From positions 62,001 to 126,000 of the forward strand of contig SVST01000001.1 in assembly GCA_015064155.1 (NCBI GenBank): a stretch of 64,000 nucleotides of DNA, read 5' to 3'. The notes under the pieces are model-generated. The model saw only the letters and a program-made list of their open reading frames with translations, was not told the origin of the DNA and made no database searches. Source of the DNA: Oscillospiraceae bacterium (GTDB lineage Bacteria > Bacillota > Clostridia > Oscillospirales > CAG-272). Of the stretch, positions 16,958 to 24,886 are shown one piece after another (the stretch's first letter is position 1; the number at the start of each line of letters is the position of its first letter). The translations under genes and the position numbers were made by a program.

Positions 16958-17557
16958 ATGAAGAAAGAAAAGATCTACCGCGTGTTTTCGCATTTGCCGG
17001 AGTTGACGACACAAAGGTTGACGTTGCGGAAAATGATGGTATTGGATGCCTCGGATATGTACGAATACGCAAGCCGTACCGACGTTACCAAATATTTGAC
17101 CTGGCACCCACACCCGGACCGCACGTATACCAAGGAATACCTGCAGTATTTGGGGAGCAGATATGCGGGCGGAATGTTTTACGATTGGGCGATCATTTTT
17201 GAACCCGATTGTAAAATGGTGGGAACCTGCGGCTTTACCTCGTTTGACTGTGCGGCTGACAGCGGGGAGGTCGGGTACGTTCTCAATCCCGAATATTGGG
17301 GAAAGGGAATTGCCACCGAGGCACTTTTGCGCGTGATGCAATTCGGCTTTGAAACGTTGGGGCTTCACCGTATTGAGGCTCGTTTTATCGAGGAGAATGA
17401 CCGTTCCAGACGCGTAATGGAAAAGGTTGGCATGACCTTTGAGGGGATACACCGCGAGGCAATGCTGATCAAGGGAAGCTATATGAACATTGGAACCTGC
17501 GCCATTTTGCGCAATGAATGGGAAGCCTTGCGCGCAAAAAAGGCAAGAGGTGAATAA
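16958..17557 (+). CDS. GNAT N-acetyltransferase, RimJ/RimL type
   Basis: The 199-residue protein has TQRLTLRKM near the start, CGFTSFD, and the acetyl-CoA-binding stretch EVGYVLNPEYWGKGIATEAL (about residues 105-124). HRIEARFIEENDRSRRVMEKVGM follows. These define the RimJ/RimL branch that acetylates protein N-termini or small molecules. The substrate is not predictable. The ATG at 16958 has only a weak GGGAAGAG site; an upstream in-frame ATG at 16904 lies before the predicted transcription start. A terminator follows at 17569-17610. Confidence 0.88.
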   Translation: MKKEKIYRVFSHLPELTTQRLTLRKMMVLDASDMYEYASRTDVTKYLTWHPHPDRTYTKEYLQYLGSRYAGGMFYDWAIIFEPDCKMVGTCGFTSFDCAADSGEVGYVLNPEYWGKGIATEALLRVMQFGFETLGLHRIEARFIEENDRSRRVMEKVGMTFEGIHREAMLIKGSYMNIGTCAILRNEWEALRAKKARGE

Positions 17558-17568
17558 AACAAGAAGAA

Positions 17569-17610
17569 TCGGGGATATCCTTTTTCAACGGGGGATCCCC
17601 GAATTTTTTT
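17569..17610 (+). terminator. Terminator between GNAT gene and rubrerythrin
   Basis: TCGGGGAT (17569-17576) pairs with ATCCCCGA (17595-17602), followed by a run of seven T that abuts the rubrerythrin ribosome binding site. Confidence 0.75.
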
Positions 17611-17623
17611 GGAGGTATCAAAA

Positions 17624-18184
17624 ATGGCAGGTTACACAATGCAAGGCGCAATGATGGAAAAATTGGCAGGCAGCGAGACCGAAAAGAATCTTCACACGGC
17701 ACTCAGCGGTGAATCCCAGGCGTATTTGCGCTACAAATGGTTTGAGAAAAAGGCGAAAGAAGACGGCTACGTTGAGGTTTCTCAGGTTTTTCGAGACACC
17801 GCTGCCAATGAAATGGAGCATGCGGAGATTTGGTTCAAATATCTTGGCGGATGGTCGGGAACCGAACGAAATCTGGATGCCGCGGCAAACGGGGAGCATT
17901 TTGAATGGGCTACTATGTACGCTGAATTTGAAGAAACAGCTCGTAAAGAAGGATTTGAAGCCATTGCAGATCTGTTCAAACGCGTGGCAAGCATTGAAAA
18001 AATGCACGAGGAAAGCTATCGCACCGCATGGCAAGAGGTGAAAAACGGAAAGGTATTTACCTCGGACAGTCCGTCTACCAAATGGATCTGTATCAATTGT
18101 GGGTACGTGGTAGAGGGAAAGGAACCGCCTGCTGTTTGTCCTACCTGTTCTCATCCGCAAGGGTATTTTAAGAAAAAGAAATAA
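17624..18184 (+). CDS. Rubrerythrin
   Basis: The 186-residue protein has a ferritin-like four-helix domain with diiron-ligand motifs. These are ESQAYLRY (about residue 30), NEMEHAEIW (about 64) and EKMHEESY. A C-terminal rubredoxin-like iron site has CINCG and CPTCS. It reduces hydrogen peroxide in the cytoplasm of anaerobes using electrons from a rubredoxin or NADH reductase. GGAGG lies 8 bases before the ATG. It appears to be transcribed on its own; its promoter is not obvious because the upstream gap is filled by a terminator. Confidence 0.95.
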   Translation: MAGYTMQGAMMEKLAGSETEKNLHTALSGESQAYLRYKWFEKKAKEDGYVEVSQVFRDTAANEMEHAEIWFKYLGGWSGTERNLDAAANGEHFEWATMYAEFEETARKEGFEAIADLFKRVASIEKMHEESYRTAWQEVKNGKVFTSDSPSTKWICINCGYVVEGKEPPAVCPTCSHPQGYFKKKK

Positions 18185-18190
18185 AAAGTA

Positions 18191-18230
18191 CGGGGGGAGA
18201 GGTTGACGGTGCAAACTTTTCCCCCGTTTG
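18191..18230 (+). terminator. Weak terminator-like hairpin after rubrerythrin
   Basis: CGGGGG (18191-18196) can pair with CCCCCG (18221-18226); only a short TTTG follows, so efficiency is doubtful. Confidence 0.35.
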
Positions 18231-18292
18231 CGTTCTAAAAGAAGGAGAACCCCCATATAGTGTACCAACACGGTATTATGGGAGGTTTTAGA

Positions 18293-19771
18293 ATGCCTGA
18301 ACATTCAATTTATAAGGACATAGCCGAAAGGACAGGCGGAGATATTTACGTTGGTGTCGTCGGACCTGTCAGAAGCGGAAAATCAACCTTTATCAAGCGA
18401 TTTATGGAGTCGGTCGTATTGCCGAACATCGGAGAGGGGTATTCCAAGGACCGCGCACGCGATGAGCTTCCCCAGTCGGCGGCAGGGAAAACGGTGATGA
18501 CCACCGAGCCAAAGTTTATTCCCGAGGAAGCAATTCCCGTGATTCTGGATAACAACGCACAGCTGCGCGTTCGGATGATCGATTGCGTAGGGTATCTGAT
18601 TCCCGAGGCAATGGGAGCGATCGAGGACGGACAGCCCCGCATGGTGCGTACTCCTTGGCGCGAGGAAGCCATGCCGTTTGTTGAGGCTGCCGAAATGGGG
18701 ACGCATAAGGTCATTACCGAGCATTCTACCATTGGGATGCTGGTGACAACCGACGGTTCGATCGGTGAGATCTCCCGCGATTCCTATCTTGAAGCAGAGG
18801 AACGGATCGTCGGCGAATTAAAAGCCATCGGGAAACCGTTTGCCGTAATTCTCAATTCCAAGATTCCCGAGAGCGAGTCGGCAAGAGCCTTGGCACTGGA
18901 GCTGGAAGAAAAATATCGCGTTCCCGTGGCTTTGGTGAGCTGCTTGGAGCTTGATGCCGAGGATATCCGTCATATCTTGGGACTTGTGCTGGAGGAATTT
19001 CCGGTTACCGAGATCAGCGTCAGAACCCCCGAGTGGTTGACCTCGCTGGATCCGTCGCACCGTATTTGCAGCTCGGTTCAAGCTTCCATCCGTGCGTGCG
19101 CGGACGGTGTTCGCCGTATGGGGGACGTAAAATCGGCATTTTTGCCGATGACGGAGAACGAATACGTTGATAGCGTGCAGATCGATCTCTTGGATCTTGG
19201 AACGGGCAAGGCAAGGCTTTCGCTCTCTATGAAGGATGGACTTTACTATTCGGTAATCAGCGAGTTGACCGGCTTTTTGATCAAGGGCGAGGAGGAGCTG
19301 ATAAAGCTCTTGCGCGAGCTGGCTTTGATCAAGGAAAAATACGACAAAGTGTCAAAGGCTTTGGAGGCGGTCGAGCAGAATGGCTACGGAATCGTGATGC
19401 CGGACGTGGAGGATCTTCGCCTGGAAGAACCGAAGATCGTCAAGCAATCGGGCGGCTACGGTGTCAAGCTTCGCGCGGCGGCACAGTCGATCCACATGAT
19501 TCGTGCCAATATCGAAACCGAGATCAATCCCATCGTGGGAACCGAGCAGCAATCCGAGGATCTCGTACGCTATATGTTGCGTGAGTTTGAGGAGGATCCC
19601 AAGAGCATTTGGGCAACCAATCTTTTTGGCAAATCGCTTTACGAGCTGGTCAACGAGGGACTGCATACCAAATTGGAGCACATGCCCCAGGAATCGCGCA
19701 ACAAGCTTTCCGAAACGCTGGAGCGTATCATCAACGAGGGAAGCAACGGACTCATTTGTATTCTTCTGTAA
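18293..19771 (+). CDS. spoIVA: SpoIVA, spore coat morphogenetic ATPase
   Basis: At 492 residues it matches the length of the Bacillus SpoIVA. The N-terminal Walker A is GVVGPVRSGKSTFIKRF (about residues 22-38). AQLRVRMIDCVGYLIPEAMGA is a G3-like segment, and the C-terminus ends in the family's hydrophobic NGLICILL. SpoIVA polymerises by ATP hydrolysis around the forespore and anchors the coat. The ATG at 18293 follows GGGAGG; the in-frame ATG at 18260 is less good. A CATATAGT at 18254-18261 resembles a sigma-E -10 element, as expected for a mother-cell gene, but no firm -35 is seen. Its presence implies an intact sporulation programme. Confidence 0.95.
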   Translation: MPEHSIYKDIAERTGGDIYVGVVGPVRSGKSTFIKRFMESVVLPNIGEGYSKDRARDELPQSAAGKTVMTTEPKFIPEEAIPVILDNNAQLRVRMIDCVGYLIPEAMGAIEDGQPRMVRTPWREEAMPFVEAAEMGTHKVITEHSTIGMLVTTDGSIGEISRDSYLEAEERIVGELKAIGKPFAVILNSKIPESESARALALELEEKYRVPVALVSCLELDAEDIRHILGLVLEEFPVTEISVRTPEWLTSLDPSHRICSSVQASIRACADGVRRMGDVKSAFLPMTENEYVDSVQIDLLDLGTGKARLSLSMKDGLYYSVISELTGFLIKGEEELIKLLRELALIKEKYDKVSKALEAVEQNGYGIVMPDVEDLRLEEPKIVKQSGGYGVKLRAAAQSIHMIRANIETEINPIVGTEQQSEDLVRYMLREFEEDPKSIWATNLFGKSLYELVNEGLHTKLEHMPQESRNKLSETLERIINEGSNGLICILL

Positions 19772-19796
19772 TCAAGAGTTTCCATTAAAAAGAAAC

Positions 19797-19845
19797 GCAC
19801 GGAACGCAGGGCTTTGCAGCTTACGTTCCGTGCTGTTTTGTTATT
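19797..19845 (+). terminator. Terminator after spoIVA
   Basis: GCACGGAACG (19797-19806) pairs perfectly with CGTTCCGTGC (19824-19833), followed by TGTTTTGTTATTTT. Confidence 0.85.
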
Positions 19846-19875
19846 TTGTTAAAATGCCGTGATTAGTGCACGTGT

Positions 19876-20624
19876 TTATGTCTCTTGAAAATGAATCTCT
19901 TCGTAGGAAATCTCGCTGTTTTCCCCCAGCAGAATGCTTGCCCATTGCTCGGCAGTTCCTTTGTACGTAATTATTTCAAAGTAACAGTAAACGTCATCGG
20001 AAACGAAGCGCAAACTGACGGGAATCGTGATGCTGCTGGAGGAGAGTGTATCAGAACCGCTTGCAATACCGATTGTGCCGTCGCGGATTACGGATGCCGA
20101 ATTATATCTGATCATCCAATTGCCTACGTAGACGATACCGCCCTCCGCTTTGCGCATCTGCAAGCAACCGTCGAAGGCTTGCACCCCAATATGGGTCACG
20201 CTGTCCGGAATATCAAGGTTTTTCAACTGCGTACATTTGTAAAATGCATACTCATTGATCGTTGTCAGCGTGGAGGGAAGAGTCACCGTTTTTAATTTGC
20301 TGCAAAGATCAAAGAGATGATTTTCAAGAACCGTCACTCCCTCGGGGATGCTGACGGTGGTCAAAACAGAGCAGTTCTTGAAAGCCTCCTCAGCGATTTC
20401 GGTTACAGCATTGCCGAGTGTGATGTCGGTCAGCTTGATGCAACTCAAAAAAGCACCTTTGCCGATTTTTTCAACACCGTTACACGCGTGTATGAGATCG
20501 GGATTGAGCGTCCCCTCTTCGTTGCAAACGGTTACGGTTTTCAGCAGTGAACACTCCGCAAAGGAAGCATGGAAACCGACAGTGTGAGTGCCAATCCGAT
20601 TGAAAGAAGTCGTTTTTTGTTCAT
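19876..20624 (-). pseudogene. Frame-broken leucine-rich-repeat surface protein gene
   Basis: A good start (AAAGGAG, then ATG at 20622-20624) opens a signal-peptide-like sequence, MNKKRLLSIGLALTLSVSML, but that frame stops at 20541. The LRR_5 coding sequence lies in another frame. It is open from before 20580 (VGFHASFAECSLLKTV) through ITEIAEEAFKNCSVL and INEYAFYKCTQLKNL to the stop at 19876. It has no ATG with a ribosome binding site of its own. The simplest reading is a frameshift between about 20545 and 20620, with loss of most repeats compared with the 841-residue LRR lipoprotein at 11.5 kb. A sequencing error would also explain it. The 190-codon downstream part could start at TTG 20448, but no ribosome binding site supports that. 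Confidence 0.7.
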
Positions 20625-20644
20625 TGTTTTCTCCTTTGTTGATG

Positions 20645-20807
20645 AAAAATAAAAAATGCGTAGCCGAAGCTACGCAAAAAAACGCATAGCTCCGTTTTGC
20701 TGCGACACAACTTTCGTCCTAAAAAGGTAGGCGAAAAAAGAGTATACGTTTTTATCGGGAAATAAAAACGCTACCGATTTTTAGAACGTATTCAGTTGTG
20801 TCGCAGA
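20645..20807 (-). promoter_or_regulatory. Structured leader with terminator (riboswitch-like), class unknown
   Basis: Read on the minus strand, RNA would begin close to 20807 with a perfect 13-bp stem (20795-20807 with 20700-20712). This encloses a second stem (20772-20785 with 20719-20730) and a 9-bp hairpin (20763-20771 with 20747-20755). A 16-base pyrimidine-rich bulge lies at 20731-20746. Next comes a terminator: TGCGTAGC/GCTACGCA with a TTCG loop (20657-20676) and a T-rich tract down to 20645. GCTATGC (20684-20690) can pair with the terminator's 5' arm, forming an alternative hairpin around seven T. The RBS and ATG follow at once. This is the layout of a transcriptional riboswitch or attenuator, but I recognise no known class; T-box and c-di-GMP hallmarks are missing. 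Confidence 0.55.
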
Positions 20808-20811
20808 TTCA

Positions 20812-20839
20812 TTATAGCGCACCGAAATGCTTTTGCAAA
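20812..20839 (-). promoter_or_regulatory. Promoter for the structured leader and LRR gene
   Basis: TATAAT on the minus strand (20812-20817) has a TTTGCA-like -35 (20834-20839) 16 bases upstream. Transcription should start at the first base pairs of the leader stem. Confidence 0.65.
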
Positions 20840-20888
20840 CAGTTTTTTTGCTTTTTTCCGGCTTTCCGCCAATTTTTTGTGAAACGAA

Positions 20889-20906
20889 AACCACCGATTG
20901 GTGGTT
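20889..20906 (-). terminator. Second hairpin downstream of spo0A
   Basis: On the minus strand AACCACC and GGTGGTT form a 7-bp stem with a 4-base loop, followed by TTCGTTT. It probably backs up the stronger terminator upstream of it. Confidence 0.45.
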
Positions 20907-20914
20907 ATGACTAT

Positions 20915-20963
20915 ACAAAAAACTCCGAACCGATGGGCTTGTATGACCCAATCAATTCGGAGT
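20915..20963 (-). terminator. Terminator after spo0A
   Basis: On the minus strand ACTCCGAA (20956-20963) pairs with TTCGGAGT (20922-20929) around an inner GATTGGG/CCCATC helix, followed by TTTTTTG. Confidence 0.75.
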
Positions 20964-21018
20964 ATTCATAGGGATAACGAAAAAAGTTTATTGGCTGAAA
21001 CCCTCAAGCCCATCGGTT
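20928..21018. repeat. 14-bp perfect inverted repeat spanning the spo0A 3' region
   Basis: AACCGATGGGCTTG (20928-20941) and its exact complement CAAGCCCATCGGTT (21005-21018) are 63 bases apart. The left copy is inside the terminator stem, so the spo0A mRNA 3' end could form either the terminator or a long-range helix. Confidence 0.7.
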
Positions 21019-21095
21019 TTTCAAGCGTTTTTTGACGGGACATCCTTTCGTGCGAGCTTCCGAAAATCTTTAAACGTAAGGAAATTTCGGTTGCT

Positions 21096-21881
21096 TTAGA
21101 ACATCTTATACTTCAATCTCAAATTATCCGCGATCATCGCGATAAACTCCGAATTCGTGGGCTTTCCGCGGTTGTTCTGAATGGTATATCCAAAATAGGA
21201 GTTGAGGGTATCCACGTCGCCTCTGTCCCACGCGACTTCAATCGCGTGGCGAATCGCGCGCTCGACGCGGCTAGTCGTGGTTTGGTACTTTTTTGCCACG
21301 GAAGGGTAGAGGACCTTTGTGACACTGTTGATAATATCGCTGTCCTGAATGGTGAGCAGAATTGCCGTCCGCAGATATTGATAGCCCTTGATATGCGCGG
21401 GAACACCGATCTGGTGGATGATCTGCGTGACCTGCGTTTCGATATCGGGACCTTGCGCGGTCGCTTGCATTGCAATGGCGGGGATATCCTTCTTTCTGCG
21501 AGAGAGAATACTTTCCACGTGCTCGCAAAGGCTGTTGACGTTCACCGGCTTCAAAAGACAAAGCTCAGCCCCCGCCTCGGTTGCTTGAATAAAGACGTTT
21601 TGATTGGACACCGAGGAGATTACGATAAATGCAGGTGCCTTGTCTTGCGCCCAATCCATACTGCGGCTGTTTCGCAAAACGCCGATACCGTCCAGCTTGG
21701 AAAGCCAAACGTCCATCAACACGATATCGGGGTGCAGCCGCGACATTTTCAAAATTGCCTCTTCGCCGTTTGCGGCTTCCTCGATCCCGCGGTAGCCTGC
21801 GTGCAAGAGTCCTTCCCGTAAGCTGCTTCTTGAGTGTGCATTTTCATCAACGATCAAAATTTTAGCTGTGTATTCCATCAT
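21096..21881 (-). CDS. spo0A: Spo0A, master regulator of sporulation
   Basis: The 261-residue protein has an N-terminal receiver with the phospho-acceptor in [14 protein letters not shown] (Asp at about residue 57), the acidic DEN pocket near residue 12 and LLKPVN (Lys at about 112). The C-terminal Spo0A DNA-binding domain has [32 protein letters not shown] (recognition helix) and [16 protein letters not shown]. Phosphorylated Spo0A binds TGTCGAA boxes and switches the cell into sporulation. GGAGG precedes the ATG at 21881; a second ATG follows directly. Its own promoter is at 21919-21947. spoIVB, often upstream, is not here. Confidence 0.97.
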   Translation of the reverse strand: MMEYTAKILIVDENAHSRSSLREGLLHAGYRGIEEAANGEEAILKMSRLHPDIVLMDVWLSKLDGIGVLRNSRSMDWAQDKAPAFIVISSVSNQNVFIQATEAGAELCLLKPVNVNSLCEHVESILSRRKKDIPAIAMQATAQGPDIETQVTQIIHQIGVPAHIKGYQYLRTAILLTIQDSDIINSVTKVLYPSVAKKYQTTTSRVERAIRHAIEVAWDRGDVDTLNSYFGYTIQNNRGKPTNSEFIAMIADNLRLKYKMF

Positions 21882-21918
21882 TTCATTCCTCCAGAATTTT
21901 CCAGTTATTTACAGGAAT

Positions 21919-21947
21919 ATTTTACCATATTCTGGAAATAATTGCAA
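21919..21947 (-). promoter_or_regulatory. Sigma-A-type promoter for spo0A
   Basis: Minus strand TTGCAA (21942-21947), a 17-base spacer and TAAAAT (21919-21924). A TGTCGAT at 22032-22038 (plus strand) differs from a Spo0A box by one base and might mark autoregulation; that is a guess. Confidence 0.65.
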
Positions 21948-22080
21948 TAGATTTTTCGCGAAATACTTTCCAAAATTTACATATTTTTACTGGCAAAAAT
22001 TACCAAAAATAATCAGAAAAAGGAAAAATCGTGTCGATTACAAAATAAATATGGAATTACGTCCATTTCCAAATCGGATT

Positions 22081-22230
22081 TTGCTTTCATGCGAAAGGGG
22101 CTGTGTCAGGCAGATGCAGAAGACGGGATTTGCCACTCGTGGCCGTACGAGGGTAGCAAAGAGAGGCAAGCGCTACCGAAAAGCCACCTAAAAACGAGGA
22201 AATCCGCCGATTTTTTGTCGGCGGATTTCA
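22081..22230. other. Intergenic region with several hairpins, no gene recognised
   Basis: The 498 bases between spo0A and rluB hold no convincing coding frame. From 22081 to 22230 the base composition turns GC-rich and structured. There is GCCACTCGTGGC (22132-22143), GGTAGC (22152-22157) facing GCTACC (22172-22177), and a strong stem GAAATCCGCCGA/TCGGCGGATTTC (22198-22229). The last could terminate rluB on the minus strand, since CGTTTTT follows, or end a small plus-strand RNA. I recognise no known RNA family. The remaining 22231-22379 shows nothing clear. Confidence 0.4.
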
Positions 22231-22379
22231 ACTTTATAAAGAAAATTCAGTAAAAATCATCTGTTTTCTTTTTTTCGGCTTCGTGGCTTTTGTTCTGCAC
22301 TGAATGAATCAGCCCCTCAAATTTGTGCTCGGATTGTTTTGGCAGACTTCGGATGATGAGATCTGTTCATATCATTGCA

Positions 22380-23102
22380 TTATTGCCGCACTTGCGGAGA
22401 AGATAAGTAGCGCACCTCTTCCTCGGTAAGCTCTCTCCATTTTCCAAGCGGGAGCGTGCCGAGTCGCAGCTTTCCGATGGCAACGCGCTGCAGGCTGTTG
22501 ACCTTTAGTCCAACGGAGGCACACATTTTTCGGATTTGCCGATTGCGTCCCTCAAAGAGTGTCATTTCCAGGACGTCGGGAGCCAGCTTGCGTATCTTCA
22601 CGGGGAGCAGGGTGTAGCCGTCGATCTTCATGGGGGAAGAGAGGGTTGCAAGCTGCTCTTTGGTGGGAACTGCCGATACCGCAACGTGATAGATTTTGGG
22701 GATTTCATGACGAGGATGGGTCAGTCGGTTGGTGAATTCTCCGTCGTCGGTCAATAGGAGCAAGCCCTCGGAGTCCATATCCAAGCGTCCTACGGGGTAT
22801 AGACGAGTATTGGCATTCGCAACCAATTCCGCAACGGTCTTTCTGCCCTTTTCGTCCTGCAGTGTCGTCACGTATCCGCGGGGCTTGTTGAGCATGACGT
22901 ATCGATGTGCGCAGTTGTTGCGCGGTTTGATTTGTTTTCCATTGTATTCGATAACGTCCACCTCGGGGAGGACTTTATCGCCAAGCTTTGCAAGCTCGCC
23001 GTTAACGCGCACGAGACCCTTCGCAATGGCATCCTCAGCGGCGCGGCGAGAGAGCGTACCGCTATCGGTAAAAAATTTTTGAAGGCGTATCGGTTCCGCC
23101 AT
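22380..23102 (-). CDS. rluB: RluB-type 23S rRNA pseudouridine synthase
   Basis: The 240-residue protein has an S4 RNA-binding domain (IRLQKFFTDSGTLSRRAAE, then GLVRVNGELA, residues 5-50). The RsuA-family catalytic core follows, with MLNKPRGYVTT and the active-site Asp in PVGRLDMDSEGLLLLT (about residue 106). EGRNRQIRKMC lies near the C-terminus. It converts a uridine of helix 80-93 rRNA, or the RsuA 16S site, to pseudouridine; RluB is the closer match by length. It lies 37 bases downstream of the carboxypeptidase gene, in the spore-gene neighbourhood usual for Clostridia. Confidence 0.88.
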   Translation of the reverse strand: MAEPIRLQKFFTDSGTLSRRAAEDAIAKGLVRVNGELAKLGDKVLPEVDVIEYNGKQIKPRNNCAHRYVMLNKPRGYVTTLQDEKGRKTVAELVANANTRLYPVGRLDMDSEGLLLLTDDGEFTNRLTHPRHEIPKIYHVAVSAVPTKEQLATLSSPMKIDGYTLLPVKIRKLAPDVLEMTLFEGRNRQIRKMCASVGLKVNSLQRVAIGKLRLGTLPLGKWRELTEEEVRYLSSPQVRQ

Positions 23103-23139
23103 GCTGCTTCCTCTTTTCTATGTTTCTGCTTCTGTATTG

Positions 23140-24309
23140 CTATTTGAACAATCGTTGAAAAAACGCTTTGATTCGTTGCCAAAGGCCTTTTCGTTTTACC
23201 TGCGCCGCGCAGACCTCGTTGCTTGCGGTCAGTGCGACTCTCCCAAGCTCTTCCGCCTCACCGTTTCCGTCGCGATCGGCGCGAAATACCAAATATCCAA
23301 CCGGTTCATTCTGTGTAATCGGTGCATACAGAAAACGGGGCAGCTCGACCGTGGTATCTACCGTGATGCCTTGCGCGGGAATCGTAATGCGCAATCCATC
23401 GGCATTCGATACCCAAACCAACGTCTCCGAGCCTCCCACCACCGGTAGGGAAATTTTGAAAGCCTCGGGGGCAACGAGCGTGACGGAACGGTAACGGCTA
23501 AACCCAAGATCAAGCAGTGCGGTATGATCCTGCCAATCGTTCGGAGCGTTCAGCGTAACCGAGATCATGCAAACGCCGTTTTTTTCGGCGGCGGAAACCA
23601 AGCATCTGCCGCTTTTTTTGGTGAAGCCGGTTTTCATTCCGATACAGCCGTCGTAGGTTCTTAGCAGCTTGTTGTGGTTTACGAATAAGCGCGTGCGTTC
23701 CTCTTCGTCGGACGAAACGGAGATGCGTTCGGTAGAAACAATCTTTCGCAGCCACTCATTCTCCAAAACCGCCTGCGCGATTTTGGAAAGCTCGTATGCG
23801 GTTGTGTAGTGATTCTCGTCGTCCAGCCCGTGTGGGTTGACAAAATGGGTGTTGACCAAGCCGAGTGAAAGTGCCGTACGGTTCATTTCATCGGCAAATG
23901 CCTCCACGCTTCCGAAAAGCCCGATGGCAATTGCGGCGGCGGCATCGTTCGCCGATTCCAAGAGAAGTGCGTATAAAAGCGTTTCCAAGGAGAGAACCTC
24001 TCCCTCGGTAAGATAGATCGAGGAGCCCTCCACACCGACCGCACGCGCATCGACCCTGATCAGGGTATCGCTTGACGCGCAAGAGGCGGCAACGAGTGCC
24101 GTCATCAGCTTGGTCGTGCTTGCCATGGGAAGTCTTTCATGTGCATTTTTTTCATAAACGACGTCACCGCTGTCGGCTTCTATCAGAATCGCGCTGTGCG
24201 CAGAAACCGTGGGAGTCGTGTCGTCCTTGGCGGCAATGCGCAAGGGGACCCACGAAAAAAGGATTGCCCAAGCAAGCAGAACGGAGAGCAGCTTTCGATT
24301 GCGTGACAT
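23140..24309 (-). CDS. D-alanyl-D-alanine carboxypeptidase (DacF-like)
   Basis: The 389-residue protein starts with a signal peptide (RKLLSVLLAWAILFSWVP). The three penicillin-binding motifs follow: SxxK in MASTTKLM (about residue 62), SxN in ESANDAA (about 119) and KTG in IGMKTGFT (about 225). A C-terminal beta domain and a basic amphipathic tail (RIKAFFQRLFK) complete the S11 family layout. The tail likely anchors it to the outer membrane face. It trims the terminal D-Ala of peptidoglycan stem peptides. Its position beside gerW and spore genes suggests a DacF/DacB-like role in spore cortex. The ATG at 24309 is 7 bases from GGAGGA and is preferred to 24324. Confidence 0.92.
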   Translation of the reverse strand: MSRNRKLLSVLLAWAILFSWVPLRIAAKDDTTPTVSAHSAILIEADSGDVVYEKNAHERLPMASTTKLMTALVAASCASSDTLIRVDARAVGVEGSSIYLTEGEVLSLETLLYALLLESANDAAAAIAIGLFGSVEAFADEMNRTALSLGLVNTHFVNPHGLDDENHYTTAYELSKIAQAVLENEWLRKIVSTERISVSSDEEERTRLFVNHNKLLRTYDGCIGMKTGFTKKSGRCLVSAAEKNGVCMISVTLNAPNDWQDHTALLDLGFSRYRSVTLVAPEAFKISLPVVGGSETLVWVSNADGLRITIPAQGITVDTTVELPRFLYAPITQNEPVGYLVFRADRDGNGEAEELGRVALTASNEVCAAQVKRKGLWQRIKAFFQRLFK

Positions 24310-24399
24310 AAACGGTTCCTCCAAAAAGCAGACGATACTAAAGTATACTTTGGGGAGGCGCGTAATATGTCAAGCAAGCGGATTGACTTCGATATCTTT

Positions 24400-24861
24400 T
24401 TATGCGTTCTTATTGCGCAGCTTTTCTGCGTACTCGGCTTCCTTAGAGGAGGCATCCTTTTCGGATTGCTCGGACTTTTCGGATCCGATTACCGATTTGA
24501 TGCGGTTGATGATATCGGGGGTGCGCTCCAAAATATCGGTAATCTGCTCCAGAGGACCTGCTTTTTCCGCGGTCATCGGCATCATTTCAACGTTTCCGGT
24601 GGGAGAAACGACCAAAAAACCGACGGGAGTGACGGTAACACCGGTTCCGCCGCCGGCGCCAAAGTTCTTTTTGGTGCTTTTGGAGGTCGGAACGTCCAGT
24701 CCTCCGGAGGCAAAGCCCATGGAAACCTTGGACACGGGAATAATCACGGTTCCGCTTGGTGTAACGATTTGATTGCCGAGCACGGTATTGGCGTCGATGA
24801 TGGTTTTGATTTGATCCAAAGAGCTGTTGATAATGTCTTTGATAGAGGATTCTTTTTCCAT
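24400..24861 (-). CDS. gerW: GerW/YtfJ family sporulation protein
   Basis: The 153-residue protein has DANTVLGNQIVTPSGTVIIPVSKVS, then a glycine-rich patch (FGAGGGTG) and VTPVGFLVVSPTGNVEMM. These are the hallmarks of the GerW (YtfJ) family, required in Bacillus for germination with some nutrients. A charged C-terminal tail (SEKSEQSEKDASSKEAEY) follows. The DUF2953 gene lies 25 bases upstream on the same strand, the ytfI-ytfJ arrangement. Expression in the forespore is expected from the family; no clear sigma-F/G promoter is visible here. Confidence 0.9.
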   Translation of the reverse strand: MEKESSIKDIINSSLDQIKTIIDANTVLGNQIVTPSGTVIIPVSKVSMGFASGGLDVPTSKSTKKNFGAGGGTGVTVTPVGFLVVSPTGNVEMMPMTAEKAGPLEQITDILERTPDIINRIKSVIGSEKSEQSEKDASSKEAEYAEKLRNKNA

Positions 24862-24886
24862 GGTTGACTCCTTTTCGGTTGTTACC

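Noticed and set aside
16379-17452. 357-codon reading of the pre-ATP-grasp-like gene
   Set aside because: The extra N-terminal 219 codons are antisense to the GNAT gene and cross two promoters; the ATG at 16795 has AGGAGG.
20645-20807. T-box or c-di-GMP riboswitch
   Set aside because: No AGGGTGGnACCGCG T-box sequence and no GGGCAAACC/GCAAAGCC-type c-di-GMP core; downstream gene is not an aminoacyl-tRNA synthetase or transporter.
20700-20807. Miniature transposable element with 13-bp terminal inverted repeats
   Set aside because: No target-site duplication flanks it, and the promoter, terminator and RBS order around it fits a leader better; kept as an alternative only.
21868-22191. 107-codon plus-strand open frame upstream of spo0A
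   Set aside because: Overlaps the spo0A start and promoter, has no ribosome binding site and low-complexity composition.
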